Part shown: positions 52,362-61,036 of the stretch, one piece after another
Layout of the letters: each line of letters opens with the position of its first letter
How positions within the stretch are numbered: position 1 is the first letter of the stretch
NCBI GenBank assembly: GCA_024653965.1
Contig: JANLGW010000074.1
Span: 22,748 to 86,747, forward strand
Direction of reading: 5' to 3'
DNA: 64,000 nucleotides
Source: Rhodospirillales bacterium
GTDB taxonomy: Bacteria; Pseudomonadota; Alphaproteobacteria; Rhodospirillales; Magnetovibrionaceae
The notes under the pieces: generated by a model
Database searches by the model: none
Seen by the model: the letters and a program-made list of their open reading frames with translations, nothing else
What the model was told of the DNA's origin: nothing
Translations under genes and position numbers: made by a program

Positions 52362-53741
52362 CTATTTCAGCTTTTTCGCTTGATCCCACGCTTGGCCGCT
52401 CATCAGCGCCGCAATCTTTTCCTTGGCGCGTAAAGCCGCCGGGCGGTTGACCAGGGGATCGCAGTAGGCTGTGAACTCCGGGCGCTTCTCGATCACATCG
52501 AAGCGCATGAGAAAGTCCAGGTAGGACGCAACATAAAGATCAACCGCGCTAAAGCCCTCGCCGGCGAGATGGCGCTTTCCCCGCACCACGTCAGTCATGA
52601 CGTCCATCACCAGTTCGTAAGATCCATAACCGAATTTCAGCTGCATGTCGGGAGCGGGATTCCAGCCGACGGCATGGTTACTCAACGCCGCCTCTAGGCA
52701 TCCCGCCGCGAAGAACATCCACCGGTAATAGTCGCCGCGCCCTGCGGGTTCGGGGGTGAGCCCGGCTTCGGGGAACGTATCGGCAAGATAACAAAGGATC
52801 GCGGCGGTTTCCGTCACCACCTTGTCGCCGTGTTTGAGCGCCGGAACCTTACCCATGGGGTTGATGGCGAGATAACCGGGCGATTTCATCTCTGGCCCAT
52901 ACTCAAGCACCTCCGTCCGGTAGGGCTGGCCGACTTCCTCCAGCATCCAATGCACGACATTCCCACGCGATTGCGGGTTGGTATAAAATACGAGTTCGGT
53001 GTTCATTTTGTCCTCCTGGGCATTTACCGATGGGACGTTTGAATAACAAGCTGCACTGTCAAGTTTTGTCAGTAGTATGTTGCGCCACTCCTTATGAAGC
53101 GCTTTGCGGCGTTTGGGCGGGCGCTCGGCGAGCAACACCGCCGCCTCGATGCGGTCGGTACGGAAATGGCGGAAATCCCCGCGCAATTCGCACCAGGCGA
53201 CCAACACCCGCGTCGTTTCGAAAAATCCGAGCGTCACCGGCCACACGATACGCGCAGTTTGCATGCCCTTCTCGTCGCGGTAATTAAGCTCGAGTTTCTT
53301 TTCCTCATGAAGCGCCCGACGCAACAGGGCTAGGTTAACCACCTGCGGCCGTTTCCAGCTGGGGCCGATGATGAGGGCGTCGTCCTCAAGGCCGTCGCGC
53401 AGATCGCTGGGCAGAACGGCGGCCAGCTTGGCCATCGCATCCACCGACGCCGTTGCAAGAGCGTCGTCGGTACGTTTGGCCACCCACTTGAGGCCCAGCG
53501 CCAGCGCCTCGATCTCGGTTTGTGAAAACATCAACGGCGGCAACAGAAAGCTGGGTTTTAGAACATAGCCCACCCCAGGCTCCCCCTTGATTTCCGCGCC
53601 CATGGTCTGCAAGGCGGCGATGTCGCGGTAAAGCGTGCGCAGAGAAACACCCAATTCGCGCGCCAAGGCCTCCCCGCTCAAGGGATGGCGGTGGCGACGC
53701 AGGACTTGCAGCAAGTCAAACAGGCGATAGGTACGGGACAT
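52362..53741 (-). CDS. YafY-type HTH/WYL regulator fused in frame to glutathione S-transferase
   Basis: One open frame of 459 codons. Residues about 1-230 are a DeoR-like winged helix (RTLYRDIAALQTMG) plus WYL domain regulator (ELNYRDEKG, HFRTDRIE), ending at the usual KEWR. A 25-residue linker follows, then a complete glutathione S-transferase (about 246-459; RGNVVHWMLEEVGQPY, NPMGKVPALK, ETAAILCYLAD). The linker DNA looks intergenic: it contains an operator-like repeat (53055-53073) and AGGAGG (53011-53017) ahead of an ATG at 53006. So the stop was lost, and the GST may be made both as fusion and as a free 214-aa enzyme. A sequencing or assembly indel is possible. Confidence 0.85.
   Translation of the reverse strand: MSRTYRLFDLLQVLRRHRHPLSGEALARELGVSLRTLYRDIAALQTMGAEIKGEPGVGYVLKPSFLLPPLMFSQTEIEALALGLKWVAKRTDDALATASVDAMAKLAAVLPSDLRDGLEDDALIIGPSWKRPQVVNLALLRRALHEEKKLELNYRDEKGMQTARIVWPVTLGFFETTRVLVAWCELRGDFRHFRTDRIEAAVLLAERPPKRRKALHKEWRNILLTKLDSAACYSNVPSVNAQEDKMNTELVFYTNPQSRGNVVHWMLEEVGQPYRTEVLEYGPEMKSPGYLAINPMGKVPALKHGDKVVTETAAILCYLADTFPEAGLTPEPAGRGDYYRWMFFAAGCLEAALSNHAVGWNPAPDMQLKFGYGSYELVMDVMTDVVRGKRHLAGEGFSAVDLYVASYLDFLMRFDVIEKRPEFTAYCDPLVNRPAALRAKEKIAALMSGQAWDQAKKLK
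53011..53017 (-). promoter_or_regulatory. Internal Shine-Dalgarno for the GST part
   Basis: AGGAGGA, 4 nt before the ATG at 53004-53006, inside the fused frame. It supports independent translation of the glutathione S-transferase. Confidence 0.7.
53055..53073. promoter_or_regulatory. Operator-like repeat before GST part
   Basis: CTGTCA-N5-TGTCAG within ACTGTCAA/TTGTCAGT. It has the same half-sites and spacing as the site upstream of the regulator (53764-53780), so both are probably bound by the WYL regulator. Confidence 0.6.
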
Positions 53742-53763
53742 GGCGAAGGTATAACACAGCACA

Positions 53764-53780
53764 CTGCCAAATAGTGGCAG
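53764..53780. promoter_or_regulatory. Operator-like repeat upstream of regulator
   Basis: CTGCCA-N5-TGGCAG, perfect, 23 nt before the regulator start at 53741. Candidate autoregulatory site. Confidence 0.6.
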
Positions 53781-53799
53781 CATTCTTTAAGCCAACGAG

Positions 53800-53848
53800 A
53801 CTGGTCCACCGCGCCGACCAAGCCCTTTACGCCGCCAAAAACACCTAA
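53800..53848 (+). pseudogene. 3' fragment of a GGDEF gene
   Basis: Bases 53800-53842 match 52225-52267 in the diguanylate cyclase gene at 41 of 43 positions, same strand. Both differences are synonymous. In frame it reads LVHRADQALYAAKN, then Thr and a stop (TAA 53846-53848), so it is the tail of a related GGDEF gene. No more of that gene is present upstream. Confidence 0.88.
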
Positions 53849-54150
53849 TCGTCATGGATATCGGGTTTATAGGCATCCTCTTGCCGGCTGTGCCGGATGG
53901 CGGCAATTTCGATGATGCCGTTTGCGCGTTGACGCACCGTCAACACATAAGAGTCAACCACGAATTTTCGAGTTCCTGGAATCTGCCCAGGTTCTCCGCC
54001 GTTGGGAAATCGCCCGATCAGGTCACGGGCCGCGCGAAACTTTTGAAGGAGCTTGCGCGCCGCGCCCGGATTGCGCGCCGCGATGTAGGCAATCTCCGCT
54101 TTCAGCCAAATATGGGCTGGCCCCGACAGACGGGCCAAAGGTGCCGTCAT
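53845..54150 (-). CDS. RelE/ParE-family toxin
   Basis: A 101-aa ParE/RelE-fold protein: helical hairpin (HIWLKAEIAYIAARNPGAARKL-like), GRFPNGGEPGQIPGTRKFVVDSYVLTVRQR, and a C-terminal IAAIRHSRQ strand as in ParE toxins. The family poisons gyrase or cleaves mRNA. It starts 2 bp after the antitoxin stop. Together they are a type II toxin-antitoxin pair next to the GGDEF remnant, in an apparently mobile neighbourhood. Confidence 0.9.
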   Translation of the reverse strand: MTAPLARLSGPAHIWLKAEIAYIAARNPGAARKLLQKFRAARDLIGRFPNGGEPGQIPGTRKFVVDSYVLTVRQRANGIIEIAAIRHSRQEDAYKPDIHDD

Positions 54151-54152
54151 CG

Positions 54153-54428
54153 TCAGCCAACCGCCCGTTGCACTTCGATTTCATCGACCAAACGCTCCAT
54201 CTCGTCCATGGCTTCGTCGAAACCGATGCTATCGCCGCGATCCAAGGCTTCAAGTCCGGCGGCGTCTTGCAAAATACCGCCGCCCTCACCTTCCAGATAA
54301 AGCGTTAACGCCCGCAGCACCACCCAACTCTTGTTGCGGTCCGTCGCCAGAACGATGCGATCCACTTTGTCCATAACCTCTTCGGGAACACGGACGGAAA
54401 GATGAATGCCTTTAAGGGGGCTGGGCAT
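54153..54428 (-). CDS. Ribbon-helix-helix antitoxin
   Basis: A 91-aa antitoxin. The N-terminal part (IHLSVRVPEEVMDKVDRI) is a ribbon-helix-helix DNA-binding motif and the acidic C-terminus (DEAMDEMERLVDEIEV) a likely toxin-binding helix. It is first in the operon, as usual, with a candidate operator at 54443-54469. Confidence 0.88.
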   Translation of the reverse strand: MPSPLKGIHLSVRVPEEVMDKVDRIVLATDRNKSWVVLRALTLYLEGEGGGILQDAAGLEALDRGDSIGFDEAMDEMERLVDEIEVQRAVG

Positions 54429-54442
54429 GGCGGCACTCCAAG

Positions 54443-54469
54443 GTGTTACGGTGTGTTACACGATAACAC
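54443..54469. promoter_or_regulatory. Candidate toxin-antitoxin operator
   Basis: Three GTGTTA half-sites: two direct (54443, 54453, one helical turn apart) and one inverted (TAACAC at 54464-54469), just before the antitoxin start. This is typical of autorepression by a ribbon-helix-helix antitoxin. Confidence 0.65.
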
Positions 54470-54494
54470 GACGTCCTCAGTTAGGCAATCGCCC

Positions 54495-55430
54495 TCAACA
54501 GCCCCCGCCGCACCCACCGCCACCGCAAGACCCCCGGGCGGCGCCTTTGCCGCGCTCTTTTTTCAGCACGGCGTACATGTTGTCGGAGGTCGGCAGCGTA
54601 TAGGTCAGGCCGAAATGCACGGCGTATCCGGCTTTTTGCGCCATCTTTTTCAAGGTGGTGGGCGTGAAATAGTTCAAATGATCGGGATAACGAAAACCGC
54701 ACCACTTAGGCCCCATCACCATGCGGTTCCAAGAACCGTAGTTGGGTACCTTGACGATGGCCACGCCGCCGGGTTGCAGCACCCGACAAAGCTCGTTCAG
54801 CACCGCCAGGGGGTTCATTTCGTGTTCTAAGTACGAGCGCAAGGTGGCGGCGGCGAAAAATTCGTCGCCGACGGCCTTAAGGCCATCCAACGTCGGTGCA
54901 TTGATGCACGCCCCGCCATGCACGCTAAAACGCGCATCGGCGGCTTTTGCCAGCGCGGTCGAAACCTCGATACCGAACGGCACAAAACCGGGGCCTAACT
55001 TATCCATCTGCCCACCGTCGCCGCAGCCCAAATCAACCACGTTGCCGGGGTTGGACCACGCTTCGAGCATCAAGGGCATCTGCTTGCGCGGCAGCAGGTG
55101 CATGCGCAGGCGGGTCAATTTGCTGGCTTTGTAGCCCAACGGACGCAGATCGGCGCGGCGCTTTTCTTCGACGGCGGTGGTGTGTTCCCAGCTCAATTCC
55201 TTAAACAGCTTGGTATAATCCGGCCCACGATCGATATAGGTCATCGTGCACGACGGACAGTCTTTAAGCGTCCACACATCATAACTATAGAGATTATCCG
55301 GCTCGTCCGTATTGTCGCGCCCACACAGCGGACAATCGCGATGGACGACCTGCACCGGGCCTAAATTGGCGGAGTTGACCTCGAACGTTTTGGCCTGATC
55401 GGGCTGTGTAAGGGGCACGATGTCGCTCAC
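54495..55430 (-). CDS. Class I SAM-dependent methyltransferase with zinc-knuckle start and Cys-Gly tail
   Basis: A 311-aa methyltransferase. Residues about 30-62 hold two CxxC pairs (CPLC, CPSC), a probable zinc knuckle. The SAM motif is VVDLGCGDGG (about 130-139), and the fold continues through LRSYLEHEMNPLAVLNE and PGGVAIVKVPNYG. The protein ends in GSCGGGGCGGGC, an unusual cysteine-glycine tail. The GTG start at 55430 overlaps the argC stop as GTGA, so it is coupled to argC. Substrate unknown; a sugar or cell-surface substrate is possible from the knuckle type. Confidence 0.85.
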   Translation of the reverse strand: MSDIVPLTQPDQAKTFEVNSANLGPVQVVHRDCPLCGRDNTDEPDNLYSYDVWTLKDCPSCTMTYIDRGPDYTKLFKELSWEHTTAVEEKRRADLRPLGYKASKLTRLRMHLLPRKQMPLMLEAWSNPGNVVDLGCGDGGQMDKLGPGFVPFGIEVSTALAKAADARFSVHGGACINAPTLDGLKAVGDEFFAAATLRSYLEHEMNPLAVLNELCRVLQPGGVAIVKVPNYGSWNRMVMGPKWCGFRYPDHLNYFTPTTLKKMAQKAGYAVHFGLTYTLPTSDNMYAVLKKERGKGAARGSCGGGGCGGGC

Positions 55431-56365
55431 AGCCCGGCACCCTCGTCCAGGCCCAGCATGATGTTGAGGTTCTGCACACACGAGCCCGAGGCCCCCTTGC
55501 CCAGGTTATCAAGCACCGCCATCACCACCGCCTGACCCTCGCCTCGTTGACCTTCGCCCGCGAAAACATGCAGCCGCAACTCGTTGGTGCCGTTCAGAGC
55601 TTCGGGTTCCAAGCGGGTCATATCCCCAGCACCGGCCACCGTGACAAAACGCTGGCCCGCGTAATGATCGGCCAGGGCCGCGCGAATATCGGCGGCGCTG
55701 GGCTGGCCCGGCAGGTCCCACAATTGCAACGGCAGCTGCACGATCATGCCTTGGGCGAAATGACCGACCGAAGGCACGAACAAGGGCCGATGCTTCAGCC
55801 CGCCGTGGGCCTGAATTTCCGGCACGTGTTTGTGTTTTAGGTTCAGGCCATAGACAAAAAACGGTGTGTCGGCGTCATCACCAGCCTCGAACCCTTGGAT
55901 CATTTGCTTGCCGCCGCCGCTATAGCCCGAAATGGCGTTGAGCGTCACCGCGTGATCCGCCGGAATCAGGCCTTGGTCCACCAACGGATGCAGCATGGAA
56001 ATGGACGCCACCGCGTAACAACCGGGATTGCTGACACGCTGGGCATCGGCGATAACGCCCCGCTGGGAGGCATCGAGTTCGGCAAAACCATACGCCCAGC
56101 CGTTCGCCACCCGGTGCGCGGTCGAAGCATCGATCACCTTGACCTTAGGATTGTTGATCATCGCCACCGCTTCGACGGCGGCGTCATCGGGCAGGCACAA
56201 AATCGCCACATCGACGCTGTTGAGCATATCGGCGCGCGCGCTCACATCCTTGCGCACCGCTTCGGGCAGGCCCACCAATTCGATGTCGGACCGGCCTTCC
56301 AGCCGGGACTGAATTTGCAGGCCGGTGGTGCCCACCGCCCCGTCGATGAAAATGCGCGCGCTCAT
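55427..56365 (-). CDS. argC: N-acetyl-gamma-glutamyl-phosphate reductase, type 2
   Basis: NADPH-dependent third step of arginine synthesis. The 312-aa protein begins with IDGAVGTTGLQI and has the catalytic Cys in NPGCYA (about 112-117) and GYSGGGK. Length marks the shorter type 2 form. In many alphaproteobacteria argC follows rplM-rpsI, as it does here in reading direction with one small gene between. Confidence 0.95.
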   Translation of the reverse strand: MSARIFIDGAVGTTGLQIQSRLEGRSDIELVGLPEAVRKDVSARADMLNSVDVAILCLPDDAAVEAVAMINNPKVKVIDASTAHRVANGWAYGFAELDASQRGVIADAQRVSNPGCYAVASISMLHPLVDQGLIPADHAVTLNAISGYSGGGKQMIQGFEAGDDADTPFFVYGLNLKHKHVPEIQAHGGLKHRPLFVPSVGHFAQGMIVQLPLQLWDLPGQPSAADIRAALADHYAGQRFVTVAGAGDMTRLEPEALNGTNELRLHVFAGEGQRGEGQAVVMAVLDNLGKGASGSCVQNLNIMLGLDEGAGL

Positions 56366-56456
56366 GGTCTCAACCCTTTTGTTCCATCTTGATTATAGAA
56401 CGGTACTTAATTGTGCAAGTGTACTGCCCGGCACAGAAGTTAAATCAGGAGCAAAA

Positions 56457-56738
56457 TCAGGCCGCCGGGCGGAAGTGTTCGACCACCGTCCAGATGCCGA
56501 TGGCGATGAAACCCGCGCCGGAAATCAGCTTGAGCGGGATCATTTCCAGCCATTTTGCGCCGATGGTGCCGAGCAGCACGGCCAGCGCGGTGGACAGCAC
56601 CAAAGCCCCCGCCGCCGCCAAGAAGATCACCCACGGGTTATGGTCGCCTTCGCTGGCGAACAGCAAGGTCGCCAATTGCGTCTTGTCGCCCAATTCGGCG
56701 ATGAACACGGCCAAAAAGATCGATGCGATTTTCAGCAT
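56457..56738 (-). CDS. Half-size GDT1/TMEM165 (UPF0016) membrane protein
   Basis: A 93-aa membrane protein with three hydrophobic segments and one signature ELGDKTQLAT (about 15-24). Full-length family members carry two such repeats and transport Mn2+ or Ca2+; single-repeat proteins presumably dimerise or pair with a second small subunit, which is not visible here. It lies between rpsI and argC on the same strand. Confidence 0.85.
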   Translation of the reverse strand: MLKIASIFLAVFIAELGDKTQLATLLFASEGDHNPWVIFLAAAGALVLSTALAVLLGTIGAKWLEMIPLKLISGAGFIAIGIWTVVEHFRPAA

Positions 56739-56781
56739 GATAAAAAGTCCCGATGCCAGAATAAACCTAAGAAAACCATAG

Positions 56782-56814
56782 AAAAAAGGGGCCGACGTTT
56801 CCGCCAGCCCCTTT
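56782..56814 (-). terminator. Terminator after rplM-rpsI
   Basis: On the minus strand AAAGGGGC pairs with GCCCCTTT, then TTT. It is 20 nt past the rpsI stop. Confidence 0.8.
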
Positions 56815-56833
56815 CCATTTGCCAGAAACGCGA

Positions 56834-57313
56834 TTAGCGCTTCGAGAACTGGAAGCTGCGGCGGGCTTTCGCACGACCGTACTTCTTGCGTTCGACGACG
56901 CGGCTGTCGCGGGTCAGGAAGCCGCCCTTCTTGAGCGGGGCGCGCAGGCCCGGCTCGAACAAGGTCAGCGCCTTGGAAATGCCGTGACGCACCGCGCCAG
57001 CCTGACCGGACAGACCACCGCCCGTTACGGTCGCGACGACGTCAAACTGACCGGCGCGATTGGCAGCGGAGAACGGCTGGTTGATCAGCATACGCAACAC
57101 CGGACGGGCGAAGTACACTTCGACCGCACGCTCGTTGACGATGATCTTGCCGGAGCCCGGTTTAATCCACACACGCGCGATGGCATTTTTGCGCTTGCCG
57201 GTCGCGTAGGAACGGCCCTGCGCGTCGATTTTCGGCTGAGCAGGAGCAGCAGCTTCGGACACGGCAACGGTGCCGCTTTCGACCAAGCCCTTGAGATCGT
57301 TAAGATCGGCCAT
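56834..57313 (-). CDS. rpsI: 30S ribosomal protein S9
   Basis: Small-subunit protein (159 aa) contacting the P site with its basic tail. It has the family elements [34 protein letters not shown] and the C-terminal [25 protein letters not shown] end (basic). The N-terminal 30 residues are an extension common in alphaproteobacteria. Immediately follows rplM (3 bp). Confidence 0.98.
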   Translation of the reverse strand: MADLNDLKGLVESGTVAVSEAAAPAQPKIDAQGRSYATGKRKNAIARVWIKPGSGKIIVNERAVEVYFARPVLRMLINQPFSAANRAGQFDVVATVTGGGLSGQAGAVRHGISKALTLFEPGLRAPLKKGGFLTRDSRVVERKKYGRAKARRSFQFSKR

Positions 57314-57316
57314 GGT

Positions 57317-57781
57317 TTACGCGCTCCTCTTGTTCTTTGGGTTCATAGCGGCGACGTCCAGAACTTCAGGGTTCTGGGCGGCATGCGGATGTTCCGCGCC
57401 GGCATAAACGTGCAGCTTTTTCATCTGATCACGGCCCAAGGGCGAACGGGAAATCATGCGTTCAACCGCTTTAATGATCACGCGTTCCGGGTGCTGACCG
57501 CCCAGGATCTGATCCATGGTGCGTTCTTTGATGCCGCCCGGATGGCCGGTGTGCCAGTAAAACTTCTTATCGGTCAGCTTGCGACCGGTGAGTTTCACCT
57601 TTTCGGCGTTGATCACGATGATATTATCGCCGCAATCGATATGCGGGGTGTACATCGCTTTGTGCTTGCCACGCAGACGCATGGAAATCTGGCTGGCCAT
57701 ACGACCCAGGACCAAGTCCTCGGCGTCGATAACGAACCACTTCTTTTCCACCTCTGACGGCTTAGCGGAATAGGTCTTCAT
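57317..57781 (-). CDS. rplM: 50S ribosomal protein L13
   Basis: Large-subunit assembly protein (154 aa). Features: [50 protein letters not shown], and [13 protein letters not shown] at the C-terminus. It heads the rplM-rpsI operon. The 57782-58059 gap should carry its promoter and that of the divergent hydratase gene; no leader structure was recognised. Confidence 0.98.
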   Translation of the reverse strand: MKTYSAKPSEVEKKWFVIDAEDLVLGRMASQISMRLRGKHKAMYTPHIDCGDNIIVINAEKVKLTGRKLTDKKFYWHTGHPGGIKERTMDQILGGQHPERVIIKAVERMISRSPLGRDQMKKLHVYAGAEHPHAAQNPEVLDVAAMNPKNKRSA

Positions 57782-58059
57782 GTCTTGTGCCTCGATCCGA
57801 AACTAAGTGCCAATGAACAATGGTGGGGCGCACCAAAAAATAGCGTCACCCCGTCTTGGATGCGGGTTTTACGCCCCCAGCAAAGCCCTGTCAAACGCTT
57901 TTTTCCGGCACCGTCATAAATAACCGTTTAAAAACAATAACTTATTTTTACGGTATCTGAATACCACTGTTTTCCTGCCCCCTTGCACCTTTGCGACGAA
58001 AGCCCCACCATAGTCAGAAGAAACTGCGATTCACGTCAACTTTGTTTAGCGAAACCTCC

Positions 58060-58899
58060 ATGCCTTCTGCCTCCTCATCCCTTTCAGACGCTTTGGTCAT
58101 CCGCCAAGACGGCGATGCCGTCGCCACGCTGACGCTGAATAACCCCAATAAACTCAACGCGTTATCGAGCGCGATGATCAAGACCCTAAGCGCCGAGCTT
58201 GACGCCATCGCGACCGACACATCCGTGCGCGCGGTGGTGCTGACCGGCGCGGGCAAGGCGTTTTCAGCCGGGCATGATCTTAAAGAAATCATCAAAGCGC
58301 CCGAACCGAAACCTTCCGGCGAGCTGTTCGGCGCGTATTCGACCCTGATGCTGAACATCGCCCGCCTGCCGCAACCCGTCATCGCGCGGGTGAACGGCGT
58401 GGCGACGGCGGCAGGCTGTCAGCTGGTGGCGCAATGCGATCTGGCCATTGCCTCAACGGATGCCAAATTCGCCACCTCAGGCATCAATTTAGGGCTGTTT
58501 TGCGCCACGCCGTCGGTGCCGCTGTCGCGCGCGGTGGGCAAAAAGGCTGCCGCCGAAATGCTTTATACCGGGCGTTTCATCGACGCAAGCGAAGCCCAGC
58601 GCATCGGCCTGATCAACCGCGCGGTGGGGCCGGAAGTGCTGGACGTCGAAGTCGCGAACTTGGCGCTGGAAATTGCCTCCAAATCACCCGAGGCCATCCG
58701 CTTGGGCAAACGGCTGTTTTTAGCCCAACTCGGCCTGCCGCTCGAAGACGCCTACGCCATGGCCGCACGCGCCATGACTGACAACCTGCAAATGGCGGAT
58801 ACACGCGCAGGCATTCGGGCTTTCGTCGAAAAGCGCCCCCTGCCCACATGGCCCTGCCCACCTGGCCCCAGCTCACCTGAAAAGACCCACAAAACATGA
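58060..58899 (+). CDS. Enoyl-CoA hydratase/isomerase family protein
   Basis: Crotonase-fold protein (279 aa). It shows LNNPNKLNALSSAM, the oxyanion-hole segment GKAFSAGHDLKEI (about 67-79) and VNGVATAAGCQLVAQCDLAIAS. Reaction within the superfamily is uncertain. The start at 58060 is chosen by homology. Its stop overlaps the CoA-binding protein gene as ATGA, so CoA-ester metabolism is a shared theme. Confidence 0.92.
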   Translation: MPSASSSLSDALVIRQDGDAVATLTLNNPNKLNALSSAMIKTLSAELDAIATDTSVRAVVLTGAGKAFSAGHDLKEIIKAPEPKPSGELFGAYSTLMLNIARLPQPVIARVNGVATAAGCQLVAQCDLAIASTDAKFATSGINLGLFCATPSVPLSRAVGKKAAAEMLYTGRFIDASEAQRIGLINRAVGPEVLDVEVANLALEIASKSPEAIRLGKRLFLAQLGLPLEDAYAMAARAMTDNLQMADTRAGIRAFVEKRPLPTWPCPPGPSSPEKTHKT

Positions 58900-59330
58900 G
58901 CAAGAGACAAGAACGCGACGACATGCTTTTGGGCATTTTCGACACGATGCGAACCGTGGCGATCGTCGGCGCATCGGCAAAACCCGAACGCCCGTCTTAC
59001 ATGGTGATGAAAGCGCTGCAAAGTCACGGCGTGCGTGTCATTCCGGTGAACCCAGGTCTGGCGGGTCAGACCCTTTTGGGCTGCACCGTCTACGCCAGCT
59101 TAGGCGATATCGAAGACGACTTTGACGTAGTGGACATCTTTCGCGCCCCCGATGCCGCGCTCGAAGTTGTGCGCGAGGCCATCCGCCTGATGGACAAAAA
59201 AGATATTCAGGTGGTGTGGCTGCAACTGGGCATTCGCAACGACCAAGCCGTCGCCGAAGCCGAAGCCGCGGGACTGATCGCCGTACAAGACCGCTGCATC
59301 AAAATTGACTATGAACGATTGGTCCCATGA
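58896..59330 (+). CDS. CoA-binding domain protein (YccU type)
   Basis: A 144-aa Rossmann-fold protein with the CoA-binding signature VAIVGASAKPERPSYMVMKAL and IPVNPG, as in YccU. It may bind CoA or CoA esters; no enzyme activity known. It is coupled by 4-bp overlaps to the hydratase gene before and the exported protein gene after, so the three form a tight operon. Confidence 0.93.
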   Translation: MSKRQERDDMLLGIFDTMRTVAIVGASAKPERPSYMVMKALQSHGVRVIPVNPGLAGQTLLGCTVYASLGDIEDDFDVVDIFRAPDAALEVVREAIRLMDKKDIQVVWLQLGIRNDQAVAEAEAAGLIAVQDRCIKIDYERLVP

Positions 59331-59773
59331 TGAAACCGTCCCGCTCTATCCTCCGCTCGGTCCTCATATTAACCTTGCTCGGCGCGGCGTGGGGCAGGCC
59401 CGCAACCGCCCAGCCGATCATGGACCCAGATGCCCGCCTGCAACTGGGCGGCGCGTTCATCGGTGCTAATGAATTGGTTTTGGTGCTTCAAGCGCAGTGT
59501 CCCGGCGATTACGGCGATGCACCGTATGGCGCCGAGGGTGCGCTGACGAAACTTAAGTTTTTTATGCGCGAAGACGAATTCGCCGACCTGTCGGACTATA
59601 TTGTATCGGCGCAATTTGCCGAAGAACGCACCGTCATTCACGACAAGTTTCGTCATGCGCTAAACAGCGTGCTCTCCACCACGCCCAACGCGACGGAAGC
59701 ATGCCGCATTCTTGCTCAAGATGTGCTGAAGAACTACGCCACCACAAAGGCCCAGTTACCCGACTTGCGCTAA
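59327..59773 (+). CDS. Exported hypothetical protein
   Basis: A 148-aa protein with a Sec signal (about 1-27, ending ATAQP). The mature part is helical with two Cys (QCPGDYG, EACRILA) that could form a disulfide. No family recognised. The ATG overlaps the stop of the CoA-binding protein gene. Confidence 0.7.
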   Translation: MMKPSRSILRSVLILTLLGAAWGRPATAQPIMDPDARLQLGGAFIGANELVLVLQAQCPGDYGDAPYGAEGALTKLKFFMREDEFADLSDYIVSAQFAEERTVIHDKFRHALNSVLSTTPNATEACRILAQDVLKNYATTKAQLPDLR

Positions 59774-59776
59774 AGA

Positions 59777-60997
59777 TCACTCCGCCGGCAAGGGTTGAAC
59801 CTGCTCGCTTTGTTTGACGGGATCGTCGGGCAGCAGCCAACTCACGGCGAAGCCCACCGTGGCCAGCGCCGCCAAAATCATGAACAGCCAGTGTAGCCCG
59901 CCGGTAGCGTCGTAAATCGCGCCTTCCAGCCACACGCCCAACCCGCTGAAGCCAAACGCGATGATGAACTTCAAACCGAACACCAGCGCACGCCGGTCCT
60001 TGGGCGCATAACGCGCGACCAGCGTGTTTTCCACCGGCAGCGCCGCTTGATTGGACGACACCATCACCAAGGCCGCAAACAGCAACAGGCCGCCGCCGAA
60101 CTGCGCGGCCAAAATCAAAAACGGAATTTGCACAATGAACGCCAGCAGATAAACACGCTTCAACGGATAACGGTCGCACATGCGCCCGGCAATGATCTGC
60201 ACCGATCCCGCCGCGATGTACACCAACGCCACCATTGCGCCGATGCCAAACACCCCGCCGCCCGCAAAATCGACCAAGCGTTCGGAAAAAATCTTGGGCA
60301 ATGCCGGCGAAGTGCTTTGATAGATCAATCCCGTACACAACATAGTCACCGCCAACACGGCGATGACGCGCATCACTTCGCCGCGGCTGGCCTGATGGTG
60401 GACCACCGGCACCGTCTCGCGATCATGCACGATGCCCTTTTTCAAAAAGAATAAAAACACCACTCCGGTAGCGGCGATCAACATGCCCGGCACGATGAAT
60501 GCCGCACGCCAACTGATCAAATCTGTCAGTACGCCCGCCGAAAGCGCCGCGATGGATGGCCCGATGGAACCGAACACGCCGTTGATGCCCAATGCCTGCC
60601 CGCGTTTTTCCACCTGGCTCACCAGCCACGCGAAGCCGACCGGATGATAAATGGAACCGAATATCCCGGTCAGCGATAAAAATATCACCATCTGAACATT
60701 CGAAGTCGCAAGTCCGGTCAAGATCATGCCCGCGCCCAGGCCGAAATAATACAGCGCCATCATGCCCGCCGCCGACCACTTGTCGCCCAGCCACCCCGAC
60801 AGTGGTGCTGCCAACCCATACAGCATGTTGCCCAACACGATGAGGCTGATCACTTCGCCGTGTGTCATGCCCAGTTCGTTTTCCAACGTCAGCGCCACGA
60901 CGAAAAACGTCGGCGCAAACAGATGCGCATAAGTGTGCCCCACACATGAAAAGACCAGCGTCATGCGGGAAGATTGTGTGGTGTTGTGATTTGGCAT
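59777..60997 (-). CDS. Major facilitator superfamily transporter
   Basis: Twelve-helix transporter (406 aa) with GWLGDKWSAAGMM between helices 2 and 3 (MFS motif A position) and a second basic loop (GRMCDRYPLKRVYL). It resembles FSR/NNP-like carriers; substrate not predictable. It stands alone, convergent with the exported protein gene. Confidence 0.9.
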   Translation of the reverse strand: MPNHNTTQSSRMTLVFSCVGHTYAHLFAPTFFVVALTLENELGMTHGEVISLIVLGNMLYGLAAPLSGWLGDKWSAAGMMALYYFGLGAGMILTGLATSNVQMVIFLSLTGIFGSIYHPVGFAWLVSQVEKRGQALGINGVFGSIGPSIAALSAGVLTDLISWRAAFIVPGMLIAATGVVFLFFLKKGIVHDRETVPVVHHQASRGEVMRVIAVLAVTMLCTGLIYQSTSPALPKIFSERLVDFAGGGVFGIGAMVALVYIAAGSVQIIAGRMCDRYPLKRVYLLAFIVQIPFLILAAQFGGGLLLFAALVMVSSNQAALPVENTLVARYAPKDRRALVFGLKFIIAFGFSGLGVWLEGAIYDATGGLHWLFMILAALATVGFAVSWLLPDDPVKQSEQVQPLPAE

Positions 60998-61036
60998 GGC
61001 GGGGAGGCCTTTAAAAAAAACATCGATCCGATCGGA

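Noticed and set aside
53800..53848. attachment site of a tyrosine-recombinase element
   Set aside because: No integrase, tRNA target or exact repeat; the copies differ at two positions, so only a recombination remnant is claimed.
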